Below are positions 1 to 6,836 of a stretch of 64,000 nucleotides of DNA, in pieces. The stretch lies in the NCBI GenBank assembly GCA_030019445.1, contig JASEEU010000007.1:1-64000 (forward strand), read 5' to 3'. A model generated the notes under the pieces. The model was not told where the DNA came from. It did no database searches and saw only the letters and a list, made by a program, of their open reading frames with translations. The first letter of the stretch is position 1. Every line of letters starts with the position of its first letter. Source of the DNA: Anaerosomatales bacterium (lineage in GTDB: Bacteria > Actinomycetota > Coriobacteriia > Anaerosomatales > Anaerosomataceae). The position numbers and the translations under genes are program-made.

Positions 1-217
1 CGAGCGATGTGATGAGCCGGTGCGTGTCGTAGCCGGTCGGACCCGCCTCGTAGCAGAGCGTCGTGAGGCCCGGGTCGTGGCGGGCGAGCAGCCGGCGGAT
101 GGCTTCCGGGGTGTTGGGGATCACCCGCTCGTCGACCTCGGTGGTGTGCGGTCGCAAGACGGCGACCGCGATGGTGTCCTTGTGGACGTCGAGCCCGATG
201 TGAGTACACTCGTTCAT
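1..217 (-). CDS. IS110-family transposase, N-terminal fragment (runs off window)
   Basis: The start ATG is at 217 and the reading frame stays open to base 1. It encodes the RuvC-like DEDD N-terminal segment: the first residues match those of the complete transposase at 3860-4957, beginning MNECTHIGLDVHKDT with the first catalytic aspartate. The coding bases 102-217 are almost identical to the other copy, whereas 1-101 differ at roughly a quarter of positions. This suggests two related elements with a shared end, or gene conversion. Confidence 0.8.
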   Translation of the reverse strand, partial: MNECTHIGLDVHKDTIAVAVLRPHTTEVDERVIPNTPEAIRRLLARHDPGLTTLCYEAGPTGYDTHRLITSL

Positions 218-310
218 GGCCGGTCCCTCCGTATGTCGGCGCCGCGGGGTCGTTCCCGCCGTGATCCACGTTATATGCGGATTCGGGCCGGCCATCTCAT
301 AGTGACTAGG
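1..310 (-). mobile_element. IS110-family element, copy 1 (5' part only, cut by window edge)
   Basis: The stretch 102-309 is nearly identical to 4842-5049 of the complete copy further right, including about 90 bases upstream of the transposase start. The rest of the element lies outside the window. The right end is taken as the end of similarity, just after GTGACTAG. A cassette ORF starts about 20 bases beyond it, so this copy probably sits at an attC crossover, as the second copy does. Confidence 0.8.
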
Positions 311-330
311 CATAGCAGGGGGGGGTTACG

Positions 331-615
331 GTGAGGCGAATTGCGATTGCTGGTGTCATCAGTGGGGCGCTCGTTCTGGCTTCGATTCTCCTGATGAGTG
401 CTGTCGACACCGGGCTGACGCGACTGCTCGCGTTTGTCTTCCTACAGTTTCCCGCGATGCTGATCGGTTATGTGACCGGCGGGGAGGCAAACACCTACGC
501 GCTGGCCATCGTGGCCTGGGTTCTCTGGAGCGTCATCATGTATGCGGCTCTGTGGTTCATCGGTACGTTCGTCGGTGGCCTGAGGGCCACTGATCGAACG
601 GTGGGGCATGCCTAA
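331..615 (+). CDS. Small membrane protein, cassette-borne, unknown function
   Basis: A 94-residue protein with a GTG start preceded by a G-rich Shine-Dalgarno stretch. It is mostly hydrophobic, with about three predicted membrane segments (residues about 4-24, 30-48 and 56-82). The TAA stop lies inside the R'' box of the following attC site, a typical gene cassette arrangement. I recognise no family. It is the cargo of the first cassette, just right of the IS110 copy. Confidence 0.6.
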   Translation: MRRIAIAGVISGALVLASILLMSAVDTGLTRLLAFVFLQFPAMLIGYVTGGEANTYALAIVAWVLWSVIMYAALWFIGTFVGGLRATDRTVGHA

Positions 616-696
616 CCAGCGCATTCAGCCGACGGCGCAAGCGGTACTCTACGACGAGAGGCGCACGGCCGCGGCTGATGCGCAAATGCGTTAGCG
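610..696 (+). other. attC site 1 (integron cassette recombination site)
   Basis: Outer boxes are GCCTAAC (610-616) and GTTAGCG (690-696). The inner arms GCGCATtCAGCCG and CGGCTGATGCGC pair fully apart from one extra base in the left arm, the strand-marking bulge of attC sites. A variable loop lies between. Confidence 0.85.
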
Positions 697-720
697 GCAA
701 CAGCTGTGGGGGGAGTTCGG

Positions 721-1365
721 GTGTCGCTGCCAGTCAGGTCGAGAGGCGTCCGGGTCGTTGTCGGTGCGGCTCTGCTCTGCGTTCTCACCGGCTGTTCTGC
801 CTCGAGCGCTGAAGACACTCCTCGGCATGACACCAGTGCGGCGCTGGAGGCCTCCGCGACCGTCAACCGTGCCACGGCGGTCGCTCTGGGCGCCTTCGCT
901 CAGGACTGGATGTTCAGTGACGAGTTCTCCGCAGAGCCGGAAGGCGATCTCGTCGACTCTGATTCACCTGTCTACGTCTACATCGCTTCCGCCACCGCTG
1001 AACCGGCGACAGTCAGCTTCGATGTCGCCCAGATCTACAAGTGGGAAGCGGCCGACCGGGAGGCGGCGCTTGACGGGGAGGATCCGCCGCCCAACGCCGT
1101 GTACGGACGGAACCGCTACAAGCACATCCAGCAGCTTCCCGTCCGCGGAGAGCCCCGGGTGATTCTCCAGGTGTGTGGCGGCTCCGTGGAGGGTGATGAG
1201 GCGCTGGCCATCCGGGAGAACTACGTCGGCTTGACGACGGTGACCTTTGACGAGTTCTGCTCGCGACTGCAGGAGTATCCGGACCAGTATCGTGACGATG
1301 CCGCGTACTGGTTGATAACGGATGGCGAGGCAGTCTACGGGATCATGCAGCAGTACTTTCCGTAG
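721..1365 (+). CDS. Predicted lipoprotein, unknown function (cassette cargo)
   Basis: The GTG start at 721 follows a GGGGGAG ribosome site; an upstream in-frame GTG at 706 is less well placed. The 214-residue product starts with an arginine-rich n-region, a hydrophobic stretch and the lipobox LTGC near residue 22, so it should be exported and lipid-anchored. The mature part is acidic, with a conserved-looking cysteine pair, and matches nothing I recognise. It is the only ORF between attC sites 1 and 2. Confidence 0.65.
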   Translation: MSLPVRSRGVRVVVGAALLCVLTGCSASSAEDTPRHDTSAALEASATVNRATAVALGAFAQDWMFSDEFSAEPEGDLVDSDSPVYVYIASATAEPATVSFDVAQIYKWEAADREAALDGEDPPPNAVYGRNRYKHIQQLPVRGEPRVILQVCGGSVEGDEALAIRENYVGLTTVTFDEFCSRLQEYPDQYRDDAAYWLITDGEAVYGIMQQYFP

Positions 1366-1384
1366 GAGAGGCCATTCGGGGTGC

Positions 1385-1472
1385 CGCTAACCAGCGCATC
1401 GAGCAGACGGCCACGCAGTAGAATCGACCTGAGCGGCGGCTGGGCCGCTGCTCATGCGCAACAACGTTGTGC
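1385..1472 (+). other. attC site 2
   Basis: R'' is CGCTAAC (1385-1391) and R' is GTTGTGC (1466-1472). Arms GCGCATcGAGCAG and CTGCTCATGCGC pair with one extra base on the left. Confidence 0.85.
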
Positions 1473-1523
1473 GGGCCGAGATTTCGGCACCGGCATGGTG
1501 ACCGTTTGGCGGGGAGGTCGGCG

Positions 1524-1778
1524 ATGGGGTTGATCCGTAAGTCCAGCGCGCAGGTGCGGGCCGAGAAGCTCATGCTCGATCTCGAGGCCCAGTACGAGCG
1601 AGACAAAGCAAGCCCGAATCGCAAGACCGGAGGATTCGAAGGGACGATGACAGTCCCATCCGATGAGGATCGTGAGTACCTGCGCGAGCTGTTCGCCATT
1701 CTTGAGGCCTGGAAGTGGGACGCGTCACTCATTGACTTCGACGACCACAAGGTGCTGTTCGTATCGAAGGACTGGTAG
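1524..1778 (+). CDS. Hypothetical protein, cassette cargo
   Basis: The ATG at 1524 has GGGGAGG seven bases upstream; the longer reading frame from 1467 begins inside the attC core and is unlikely. The 84-residue product is charged and probably soluble. Its helical N-terminal half is rich in Lys, Glu and Arg; the C-terminal half contains Trp and Phe and ends VLFVSKDW. No family recognised. It is the only ORF between attC 2 and attC 3. Confidence 0.55.
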   Translation: MGLIRKSSAQVRAEKLMLDLEAQYERDKASPNRKTGGFEGTMTVPSDEDREYLRELFAILEAWKWDASLIDFDDHKVLFVSKDW

Positions 1779-1800
1779 TGCCTCGCTGGTTCTCTGCGCC

Positions 1801-1886
1801 GCACAACAAGCACGTCCAGCAGACGCGACAAGCGCTAGATTGACGGTGAAGGATGGACGCGCAGCTGACGCGCTAATGCGTTAGAC
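1801..1886 (+). other. attC site 3
   Basis: R'' is GCACAAC (1801-1807) and R' is GTTAGAC (1880-1886). Arms AGCACGTcCAGCAG and CAGCTGACGCGCT pair with two mismatches and one extra left base. The inner bases closely resemble the right half of split attC 7. Confidence 0.8.
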
Positions 1887-1902
1887 CTACAGAGGGGGAC
1901 TT

Positions 1903-2625
1903 GTGACTGGAGAGGAGCACCCTGATCGGTGGGGGCAAGACTCCCTCTCGTCGCTCTTGGAAGTGGCTCGCGGACACGAACTCGCCGCCTTTCAAGGACA
2001 GTCACGGCTCTTCAATCTGCTAGCCAAAGTCGATGCCGTCTTCGATGCCGCTTCGGGCAGCCTTCCTCATAGTCCCAACTGGTTCCCTGGCCTGCTGCTG
2101 CTCAGTTCCCACCGGGCCTTCAGAGGCGGCGCCCACTTGGCATTGTCCGGGTTCGCGCCTGAGTCTTATGCCTGCGCCAGGCTTGTACTGGAGTACTCCC
2201 TATCGGGGGTGCACCTCTCACGGAATCCGGAGACTGCCGTGACCTGGCTGAGTCGCCATGATGGTGAAGCTGCGCGTAGGACGGTGAGAAACGAATTCAG
2301 CTACAGAGGGCTTCTGCAGGAGTTGACGGATCTGGACGCTGACAAGGCGGACAAGGTTTCTCGACTGTACGAGCTGACGATTGACCGCGGAGCTCATCCC
2401 AACGAACAGGCTCTGACCGGGGTTCTCGAGATTGAGGAGCAACCGGGGCAGAAGAGCTTCAAGGTGGCTCACCTATGTGGGGATGGCCTAGCACTTCCGC
2501 ACGCAATGGCGACACTGGCCAGATGTGGAGTGCATGGGCTCGACGTCTTCTCGCTTGTCTTCCCGGAGCGCTTCTCGTTGACTGGCGTGAACGCGACTCT
2601 GGCCAGCTTGAAGTCCTCGCTCTGA
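1903..2625 (+). CDS. Hypothetical protein (240 aa), cassette cargo
   Basis: A GTG start with AGAGGGGG upstream, 17 bases after the attC 3 crossover. The predicted soluble protein is largely alpha-helical, with a mid-section containing SSHRAFRGGAHLALSG and CARLVLEYSLSG. Helical proteins of this kind include HEPN-like and abortive-infection families, but I see no diagnostic motif and assign no function. The stop lies immediately upstream of attC 4. Confidence 0.6.
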   Translation: MTGEEHPDRWGQDSLSSLLEVARGHELAAFQGQSRLFNLLAKVDAVFDAASGSLPHSPNWFPGLLLLSSHRAFRGGAHLALSGFAPESYACARLVLEYSLSGVHLSRNPETAVTWLSRHDGEAARRTVRNEFSYRGLLQELTDLDADKADKVSRLYELTIDRGAHPNEQALTGVLEIEEQPGQKSFKVAHLCGDGLALPHAMATLARCGVHGLDVFSLVFPERFSLTGVNATLASLKSSL

Positions 2626-2626
2626 G

Positions 2627-2714
2627 GTCTAACAAGCGCTTCCAGCTGACGGCGGAAGCGTTACGCTACGAAGAGAGGCGCTTGCTCCGCAGCTGAAGCG
2701 CCGGGATGTTCGAC
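2627..2714 (+). other. attC site 4
   Basis: R'' is GTCTAAC (2627-2633) and R' is GTTCGAC (2708-2714). Arms AGCGCTTcCAGCTG and CAGCTGAAGCGC pair perfectly apart from the extra C, the cleanest site in the array. Confidence 0.9.
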
Positions 2715-2734
2715 GAAATCTACGGGGGTGTCAC

Positions 2735-3514
2735 GTGGGGGGACGGCCGAACTCCATTGACGTCCAGCGGATTCGAGACGAAGTCCAGCAACTCGAGACT
2801 GCCTGCCATGGGTTCGACGACCAGACTCTTTCTCCCACGGTATGCACCAATATCGCGAGCATTTCCCTACGCAAGCTGCTGAGGGATGGCAAGCGGGGGA
2901 ACACGGCGGTGCTCACGCACCTGGGGCTCAAGGAGTCCATGACCTTCTTCGACGGGGCCATCCATCCGCTGAAGTCCGATTTCCCCGTCGCGCACTGTGG
3001 CTTGGCCGGCTTCTCCGCTAGTCGACACGTTCCAAACATGGACTCAGTCATGTCTGGTCTCAGTGAACGACCCATGATGGACTTCGAAACCTGGTGGAAC
3101 TCTGCAGTCATTTGGGACTCTCAGGGCCGCACATTCTCTCGCTCTGACATTGTTCTCGTTTCAGCTGACAAAGATGGTGGGGCGCATATCGACGCTAGCC
3201 TTCCAGAGGAGTACTACGATCTCACCGTCGACAACAGCCTGGGAAGGCTCGGGGGCTTCGGCAATCAATGGAAGTCCTTGGGATCGCCAGTCCCCGCGTG
3301 TATTCGACACATTGGCCATGAGGTGCTCGTTTCGTTGGCCACACACGCGCCCTACGCGTTTCGCAGCAAGCATCACGCTCACGCGCTGCGCACAGGAAGG
3401 CTGAAAGCAGCTGTTGGCCCTGGTGATGGCATAGTCATTTCCGGGTTCGCCGTCCATGGCCAACCCGCAAGCGCTGACGACGCTCTGGACACCGAAGAAG
3501 GGGAGAGGCAGTAG
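2735..3514 (+). CDS. Hypothetical protein (259 aa), cassette cargo
   Basis: The GTG start follows TACGGGGGTG, 21 bases after attC 4. The N-terminal third is helical (IRDEVQQLETACHGF). The middle contains W, F and S-rich sequence, then the segment DIVLVSADKDGGAHID near residue 140, followed by LPEEYYDL. A similar D-K-D-G-G-A-H-D stretch occurs in uncharacterised proteins I cannot name with certainty. No signal peptide or membrane span. Function unknown. Confidence 0.6.
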   Translation: MGGRPNSIDVQRIRDEVQQLETACHGFDDQTLSPTVCTNIASISLRKLLRDGKRGNTAVLTHLGLKESMTFFDGAIHPLKSDFPVAHCGLAGFSASRHVPNMDSVMSGLSERPMMDFETWWNSAVIWDSQGRTFSRSDIVLVSADKDGGAHIDASLPEEYYDLTVDNSLGRLGGFGNQWKSLGSPVPACIRHIGHEVLVSLATHAPYAFRSKHHAHALRTGRLKAAVGPGDGIVISGFAVHGQPASADDALDTEEGERQ

Positions 3515-3529
3515 TGCGTGGACCGATTC

Positions 3530-3631
3530 GTCGAACCAGCGCTTCGACCTGACAAGACTCGGCATGCGAGCTACGCTCGATCAAGACGAGGATGAGCCTC
3601 GTCTTGCAGGTCAAGCGCAAAGACGTTGATA
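3530..3631 (+). other. attC site 5 (IS110 copy 2 inserted at its crossover)
   Basis: R'' is GTCGAAC (3530-3536) and R' is GTTGATA (3625-3631). Arms AGCGCTTcGACCTG and CAGGTCAAGCGC pair with one extra base. The terminal structure is a perfect hairpin, CAAGACGAGG/CCTCGTCTTG. The core AGACGTTG (3621-3628) recurs as AGACATTG at 5048-5055 on the far side of the IS element. Confidence 0.8.
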
Positions 3632-3859
3632 TGAGATTGCCGGTCAACCCGCGATCGCTCACGGTCCTCTCTGGCTTCTCGTCGCTGCAAGCGGGCGGGC
3701 ACATGGGAACGGCGCTCGACCATGCTGATATCCGGGGATTTCAACCCCACATCTCGGTCGGACCGGGGCCTGCCTCAAACTAGGCGCGCGCTTGCTCAAG
3801 TCGCATAACGTGATCGAGGATCTCCCCGGAGTCTGGCGCCCGCCCGCGTGCATGACTGA
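3632..3859 (-). ncRNA. Non-coding 3' flank of IS110 copy 2; candidate guide (bridge) RNA region
   Basis: About 230 bases between attC 5 and the transposase stop, with no convincing gene. A 50-codon frame at 3631-3783 begins at the attC edge but looks like chance. Local inverted repeats such as GGGG-N7-CCCC near 3736-3750 are visible. IS110-family recombinases are known to use a guide RNA from a non-coding end; in the IS1111 branch the longer non-coding end lies 3' of the gene, as here. The RNA itself is inferred, not seen. Confidence 0.3.
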
Positions 3860-4957
3860 CTATCGCGCAGGGCCGAGGTTGCCCGTCATGAGCCCCCAGA
3901 CGAAGCCGGAGAGCTCTCGCGCGGTGGCCACCACCGCGGTATGCGCACCCTTGCGGGCCGAGATCGTGCGGAATGTGCGGTTGAGGCGCACCTGTGCGGC
4001 CCACGAGTACGCGACGACCTCGGGATCTTGTCCTTCGAGCCGCTCGCGCAGCTTGCCGCGCACCGCAGGCGCGTGCCGGTAGGCCCAGGCGGACTCCACT
4101 AACACGCGCCGGATGTGGCGGTTGCCCGTCTTGGTGATCGAGCCTTGGTGACGAGACGCCCCGCTCGAGTGCTCGGAGGGTGTGAGCCCCGTGAACCCCA
4201 TGTAGCTCGACGCATCCCCGAAGCGGGAGAAGTCGCACGTCTCGGCAAGTATCGTCATCGCCGAGAGCGTGGAGATGCCACGCAGAGCGCTCAAGCGCGC
4301 GACGTCGCCGGCGAAGGGCTCGCTCCCCGCGATCTGCTCGATCCGCCTGCCCATATCGGCAAGCTGGGCGTCACGCATGAAGTAGGCGGAAAGCAGGTGC
4401 GAGAACGCTTCGGTCGCGTGGGGCTCGTCGAAGGTCACGGAGCGCGCCCACACCTCGAAGCGCACAGACCACCTGTCCGGGCCCGCCGGATAGCGCTTGC
4501 CGTAGCGCAGAAGGAAGCTGCGGATCCGCTGACGCGCGACCCTGCGGTCGCACTTGACCTCCTCGCGCACGCGGATGAGGTCCCGGACGGCCTCCTCCGC
4601 GGCACCGGGCACACGGACGCTGGTGAGCTCGTCGGCGCGATGGAGCCGTGCGAGGTTGCGCGCGTCGATGCGGTCGGTCTTCACGCGCGCGCCGCTTCGT
4701 CTCGGGATCATCGACGGAGCGATGACGTCGCAGGCAAAGCCCAGAGCGCTTATGAGGCGGTGGGTGTCGTAACCGGTCGGTCCCGCCTCGTAGCAAAGAT
4801 GCGCGGTGTTCGCGTCGTGGCGGGCAAGCAGGCGCCCGATCGCTTCCGGGGTGTTGGGGATCACCCGCTCGTCGACCTCGGTGGTGTGCGGTCGCAAGAC
4901 GGCGACCGCGATGGTGTCCTTGTGGACGTCGAGCCCGATGTGAGTACACTCGTTCAT
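3860..4957 (-). CDS. IS110-family transposase (DEDD recombinase)
   Basis: 365 residues starting MNECTHIGLDVHKDT; in-frame codons further upstream lie in conserved non-coding flank. The RuvC-like DEDD domain occupies about residues 1-160, with the first Asp in IGLDVHKDT and the KTDRIDARNLARL motif near residue 105. The C-terminal transposase-20 domain spans about 190-330, with GISTLSAMTILAE, GLTPSEHSSG (candidate serine nucleophile) and KTGNRHIRRVLVE. Length is normal for the family. It is transcribed against the cassette array and appears intact. Confidence 0.93.
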   Translation of the reverse strand: MNECTHIGLDVHKDTIAVAVLRPHTTEVDERVIPNTPEAIGRLLARHDANTAHLCYEAGPTGYDTHRLISALGFACDVIAPSMIPRRSGARVKTDRIDARNLARLHRADELTSVRVPGAAEEAVRDLIRVREEVKCDRRVARQRIRSFLLRYGKRYPAGPDRWSVRFEVWARSVTFDEPHATEAFSHLLSAYFMRDAQLADMGRRIEQIAGSEPFAGDVARLSALRGISTLSAMTILAETCDFSRFGDASSYMGFTGLTPSEHSSGASRHQGSITKTGNRHIRRVLVESAWAYRHAPAVRGKLRERLEGQDPEVVAYSWAAQVRLNRTFRTISARKGAHTAVVATARELSGFVWGLMTGNLGPAR

Positions 4958-5076
4958 GGCCGGTCCCTCCGTATGTCGGCGCCGCGGGGTCGTTCCCGCA
5001 GTGATCCACGTTATATGCGGATTCGGACCGGCCATCTCATAGTGACTAGACATTGCTCAGCCCAGGGGGCGGGTTC

Positions 5077-5679
5077 ATGCCAGGATGGCTCGAAACGTTG
5101 CTGGTCGGACTTCTTGGCAGGGTCGTGTTGCCCATCGCGAACACGCTTGGTGGCATCATCCGCAAACGCGTTCCAAAGTGGCTAGCGGCCCTTAGGCGTT
5201 TCGTCCGCCGTAGGCAGTTGATGCTCACCCTCGATGACGACCACATCGCGATTCTTGCTTCGATTCATGGGCGGCAGATGGACTATGCGCATGTGCAGAA
5301 CGTGCTCGCCGGTCGGCTTGAAGGTGAGGACTTGCTGCGCGCTGTGACCTTCCTTGAGGCCGCTGGTCTGCTGAACAGGCCCCGCCTATCTCAGCCGCCT
5401 GATCCGCGTGCGCTTCTCACGGTCTCAGCGGATGCTGGGCTGGTGCTCCCGTCAGGCAAGAGGCCGCGCAGGGTCAAGCCGCGACGCAGGGACATCTCGG
5501 AAGCGGTGGTTCGCCGCGCCAGGTTGCACGACGATCGTCACTGGCTGCAGGACTACGATGAGCAGGCTCGGCAGCATGCCTATCTCTCCAGCGAACGGAT
5601 GGAAGAGCAGAGTGTGCGGCGCTCTCGTCTTCAAGAGGATGAGGCGTGGCTCGCATCGCACGGTTTCAAACGCAGCTGA
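5077..5679 (+). CDS. Hypothetical protein (200 aa), cassette cargo
   Basis: The ATG at 5077 follows AGGGGGCGGG; an earlier in-frame start at 5053 overlaps the IS end and is less likely. The product has a hydrophobic N-terminus (about residues 4-25), a basic stretch (RFVRRRQ), an IHGRQMDYAHVQ helix and a highly charged C-terminal half rich in Arg and Glu. Possibly a membrane-associated protein with a winged-helix-like middle. No family recognised. The stop lies just upstream of attC 6. Confidence 0.6.
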   Translation: MPGWLETLLVGLLGRVVLPIANTLGGIIRKRVPKWLAALRRFVRRRQLMLTLDDDHIAILASIHGRQMDYAHVQNVLAGRLEGEDLLRAVTFLEAAGLLNRPRLSQPPDPRALLTVSADAGLVLPSGKRPRRVKPRRRDISEAVVRRARLHDDRHWLQDYDEQARQHAYLSSERMEEQSVRRSRLQEDEAWLASHGFKRS

Positions 5680-5683
5680 GCAT

Positions 5684-5785
5684 GTCTAACCCGCGCATCC
5701 ACCGCGACAAACCGCGGCAGGGAGCGATGGTGTGAACGAGTGCGCACGCGCCGCGGTTTGCGGGTGATGCGCCGAGACGTTAGCT
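5684..5785 (+). other. attC site 6
   Basis: R'' is GTCTAAC (5684-5690) and R' is GTTAGCT (5779-5785). Arms GCGCATCcACC and GGGTGATGCGC pair with one extra base; a second stem CGACAAACCGCGG / CCGCGGTTTGCGG continues inward. Confidence 0.88.
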
Positions 5786-5800
5786 CGAATCGGTGATGTT

Positions 5801-5830
5801 TGCGCGGCTGTATCATGTGGGATACACTGA
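5801..5830 (+). promoter_or_regulatory. Promoter and operator of cassette toxin-antitoxin pair
   Basis: A perfect inverted repeat TGTATC-N6-GATACA (5809-5814 and 5821-5826) overlaps a -10-like GATACACT, directly upstream of the toxin ATG at 5835. This is where the antitoxin would be expected to bind for autoregulation. Confidence 0.55.
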
Positions 5831-5834
5831 GCGC

Positions 5835-6125
5835 ATGTTCGAGATTCGAGAGACAGACACCTACCAGCGGTGGTTCGAGTCCCTGCGCGACCTGAACGCG
5901 CAGATGCGGATCGCCGCTCGAATCCGGAGGGTCTCCCTCGGCAATCTCGGCGACGTCAAGTCGGTCGGTGAAGGCGTGCTCGAGCTTCGGGTGATGTACG
6001 GACCGGGCTATCGCGTCTACCTCGCTCGACATGGCGAGAGGCTGATCGTCTTGCTTGCGGGCGGCGACAAGTCGACCCAGAAGCGGGACATCGAGCGCGC
6101 GAAGGAGCTCGCGCGAGGACTGTGA
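5835..6125 (+). CDS. Toxin of type II pair, RelE/HigB-like (HI1419 family)
   Basis: 96 residues; the ATG at 5835 is preferred to 5793 because the earlier frame covers the operator. It matches the addiction-module killer family: MFEIRETDTYQRWFESL at the start, a compact basic fold with ELRVMYGPGYRVYLARHGERL in the middle, and LLAGGDKSTQKRDIERA near the end. Such toxins cleave mRNA at the ribosome. The gene precedes its antitoxin, the HigBA order, and the pair is followed by a small basic ORF and an attC site. Confidence 0.85.
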   Translation: MFEIRETDTYQRWFESLRDLNAQMRIAARIRRVSLGNLGDVKSVGEGVLELRVMYGPGYRVYLARHGERLIVLLAGGDKSTQKRDIERAKELARGL

Positions 6126-6136
6126 GGAGGATCGCG

Positions 6137-6421
6137 ATGGCCAAGACAAAGACGCATCCTTGGGATGTCACCCGCTACCTCGACTCAGAAGAGGCCATGG
6201 CGGCGTATCTGGACGCGGCGCTCGAAGAGGGCGATCCGGCACTGCTCGCGGCCGCCCTCGGCGACATCGCGCGCGCCAAGGGCATGACGCAGATCGCGCG
6301 CGAGACAGGACTCGGGCGCGAGAGCCTCTACAAGGCTCTCTCCCCTGAGGGCAACCCGGAGTTCGGCACCGTGCAGAAGGTCGTCCGCTCGCTCGGCCTC
6401 AAGCTGCACGTCTCTCCGTAG
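6137..6421 (+). CDS. Antitoxin, helix-turn-helix (HI1420/HigA-like family)
   Basis: 94 residues with GAGGAGG seven bases before the ATG. The N-terminal TRYLDSEEAMAAYLDAAL segment and a helix-turn-helix (about residues 50-75: GMTQIARETGLGRESLYKALS) are typical of this antidote family. It should neutralise the RelE-like toxin 11 bases upstream and repress the shared promoter through the TGTATC/GATACA palindrome. Confidence 0.85.
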   Translation: MAKTKTHPWDVTRYLDSEEAMAAYLDAALEEGDPALLAAALGDIARAKGMTQIARETGLGRESLYKALSPEGNPEFGTVQKVVRSLGLKLHVSP

Positions 6422-6429
6422 GAGCGACC

Positions 6430-6579
6430 GTGGCTTGGGGGCGCATCAAGTCGGAGCACGCGGGCGCCAAGCGCGGCAAGGGCCACTGGGGCCGCAAGGC
6501 CGTCGCGAAGCAGGCGAGCCGCCGTGCGCGCCGCCGTGATGACGCAGCGGCAGAAGCGAGTCTCGGGCGATCGAGCTAA
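6430..6579 (+). CDS. Small basic protein downstream of toxin-antitoxin pair (49 aa)
   Basis: The GTG start at 6430 has AGGAG six bases upstream and lies eight bases after the antitoxin stop; the TAA is inside the R'' box of attC 7. The product starts AWGRIKSEHAGAKRGKGHWG and is rich in Arg, Lys and Ala. Similar short Gly/Lys/Arg-rich ORFs with a KSEHAGAK motif occur near related pairs, as I recall; their role is unknown. Possible nucleic-acid binding is inferred from charge only. Confidence 0.5.
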   Translation: MAWGRIKSEHAGAKRGKGHWGRKAVAKQASRRARRRDDAAAEASLGRSS

Positions 6580-6590
6580 CAAGCGCTTCC
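6574..6590 (+). other. attC site 7, left half (interrupted)
   Basis: R'' AGCTAAC (6574-6580) followed by the left arm AAGCGCTTCC, where the site stops. The matching right half resumes at 7934, beyond an IS110-type element. Confidence 0.8.
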
Positions 6591-6830
6591 TTAACGTCAC
6601 TCTGTCCCTGTGGGATGCCTGACGCGAGTCGGGTAGCCTCGGATCCGGCGGCGGAGTGACCCACCGCGCTTCTGTCACCGCATATCGGTTGACCGTCAGC
6701 TGTTATGTCCCCCGCCGCCGGCATTCGAGGGGTCGCCTTCGTGACCTGATAGGAGCCTGGCCTAGAGGCCCCGGTTAAGGCGTGTCCGTCGGCGTTCCCC
6801 ATCGATCCATCTAGCATCCGGCGGAAGGGG
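6591..6830 (+). ncRNA. Long 5' non-coding end of IS110 element B; candidate bridge RNA
   Basis: A gene-free stretch of 240 bases with GC-rich inverted repeats, e.g. GGCCTAGAGGCC near 6759-6770. In IS110-group elements the non-coding 5' end is known to encode the guide RNA that selects target and donor, so this is the place to look. Position and length fit; the RNA fold and its guide loops were not derived. Confidence 0.35.
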
Positions 6831-6836
6831 ACAGTG

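Larger units (their letters stand above)
3629..5050 (-). mobile_element. IS110-family element, copy 2 (complete)
   Basis: About 1.42 kb: a 365-codon transposase, roughly 90 bases of conserved 5' flank (4958-5049) and about 230 non-coding bases 3' of the gene. Ends are inferred from where copy 1 and copy 2 diverge, and from near-repeats AGACGTTG (3621-3628) and AGACATTG (5048-5055). Removing it would join attC 5 directly to the cassette ORF at 5077. The exact ends are uncertain by several bases. Confidence 0.65.

Noticed and set aside
3631-3783. 50-codon ORF starting directly at the attC 5 crossover
   Set aside because: Position looks cassette-like, but the near-repeats AGACGTTG and AGACATTG place it inside the IS110 non-coding end, and it lacks its own attC and ribosome site.
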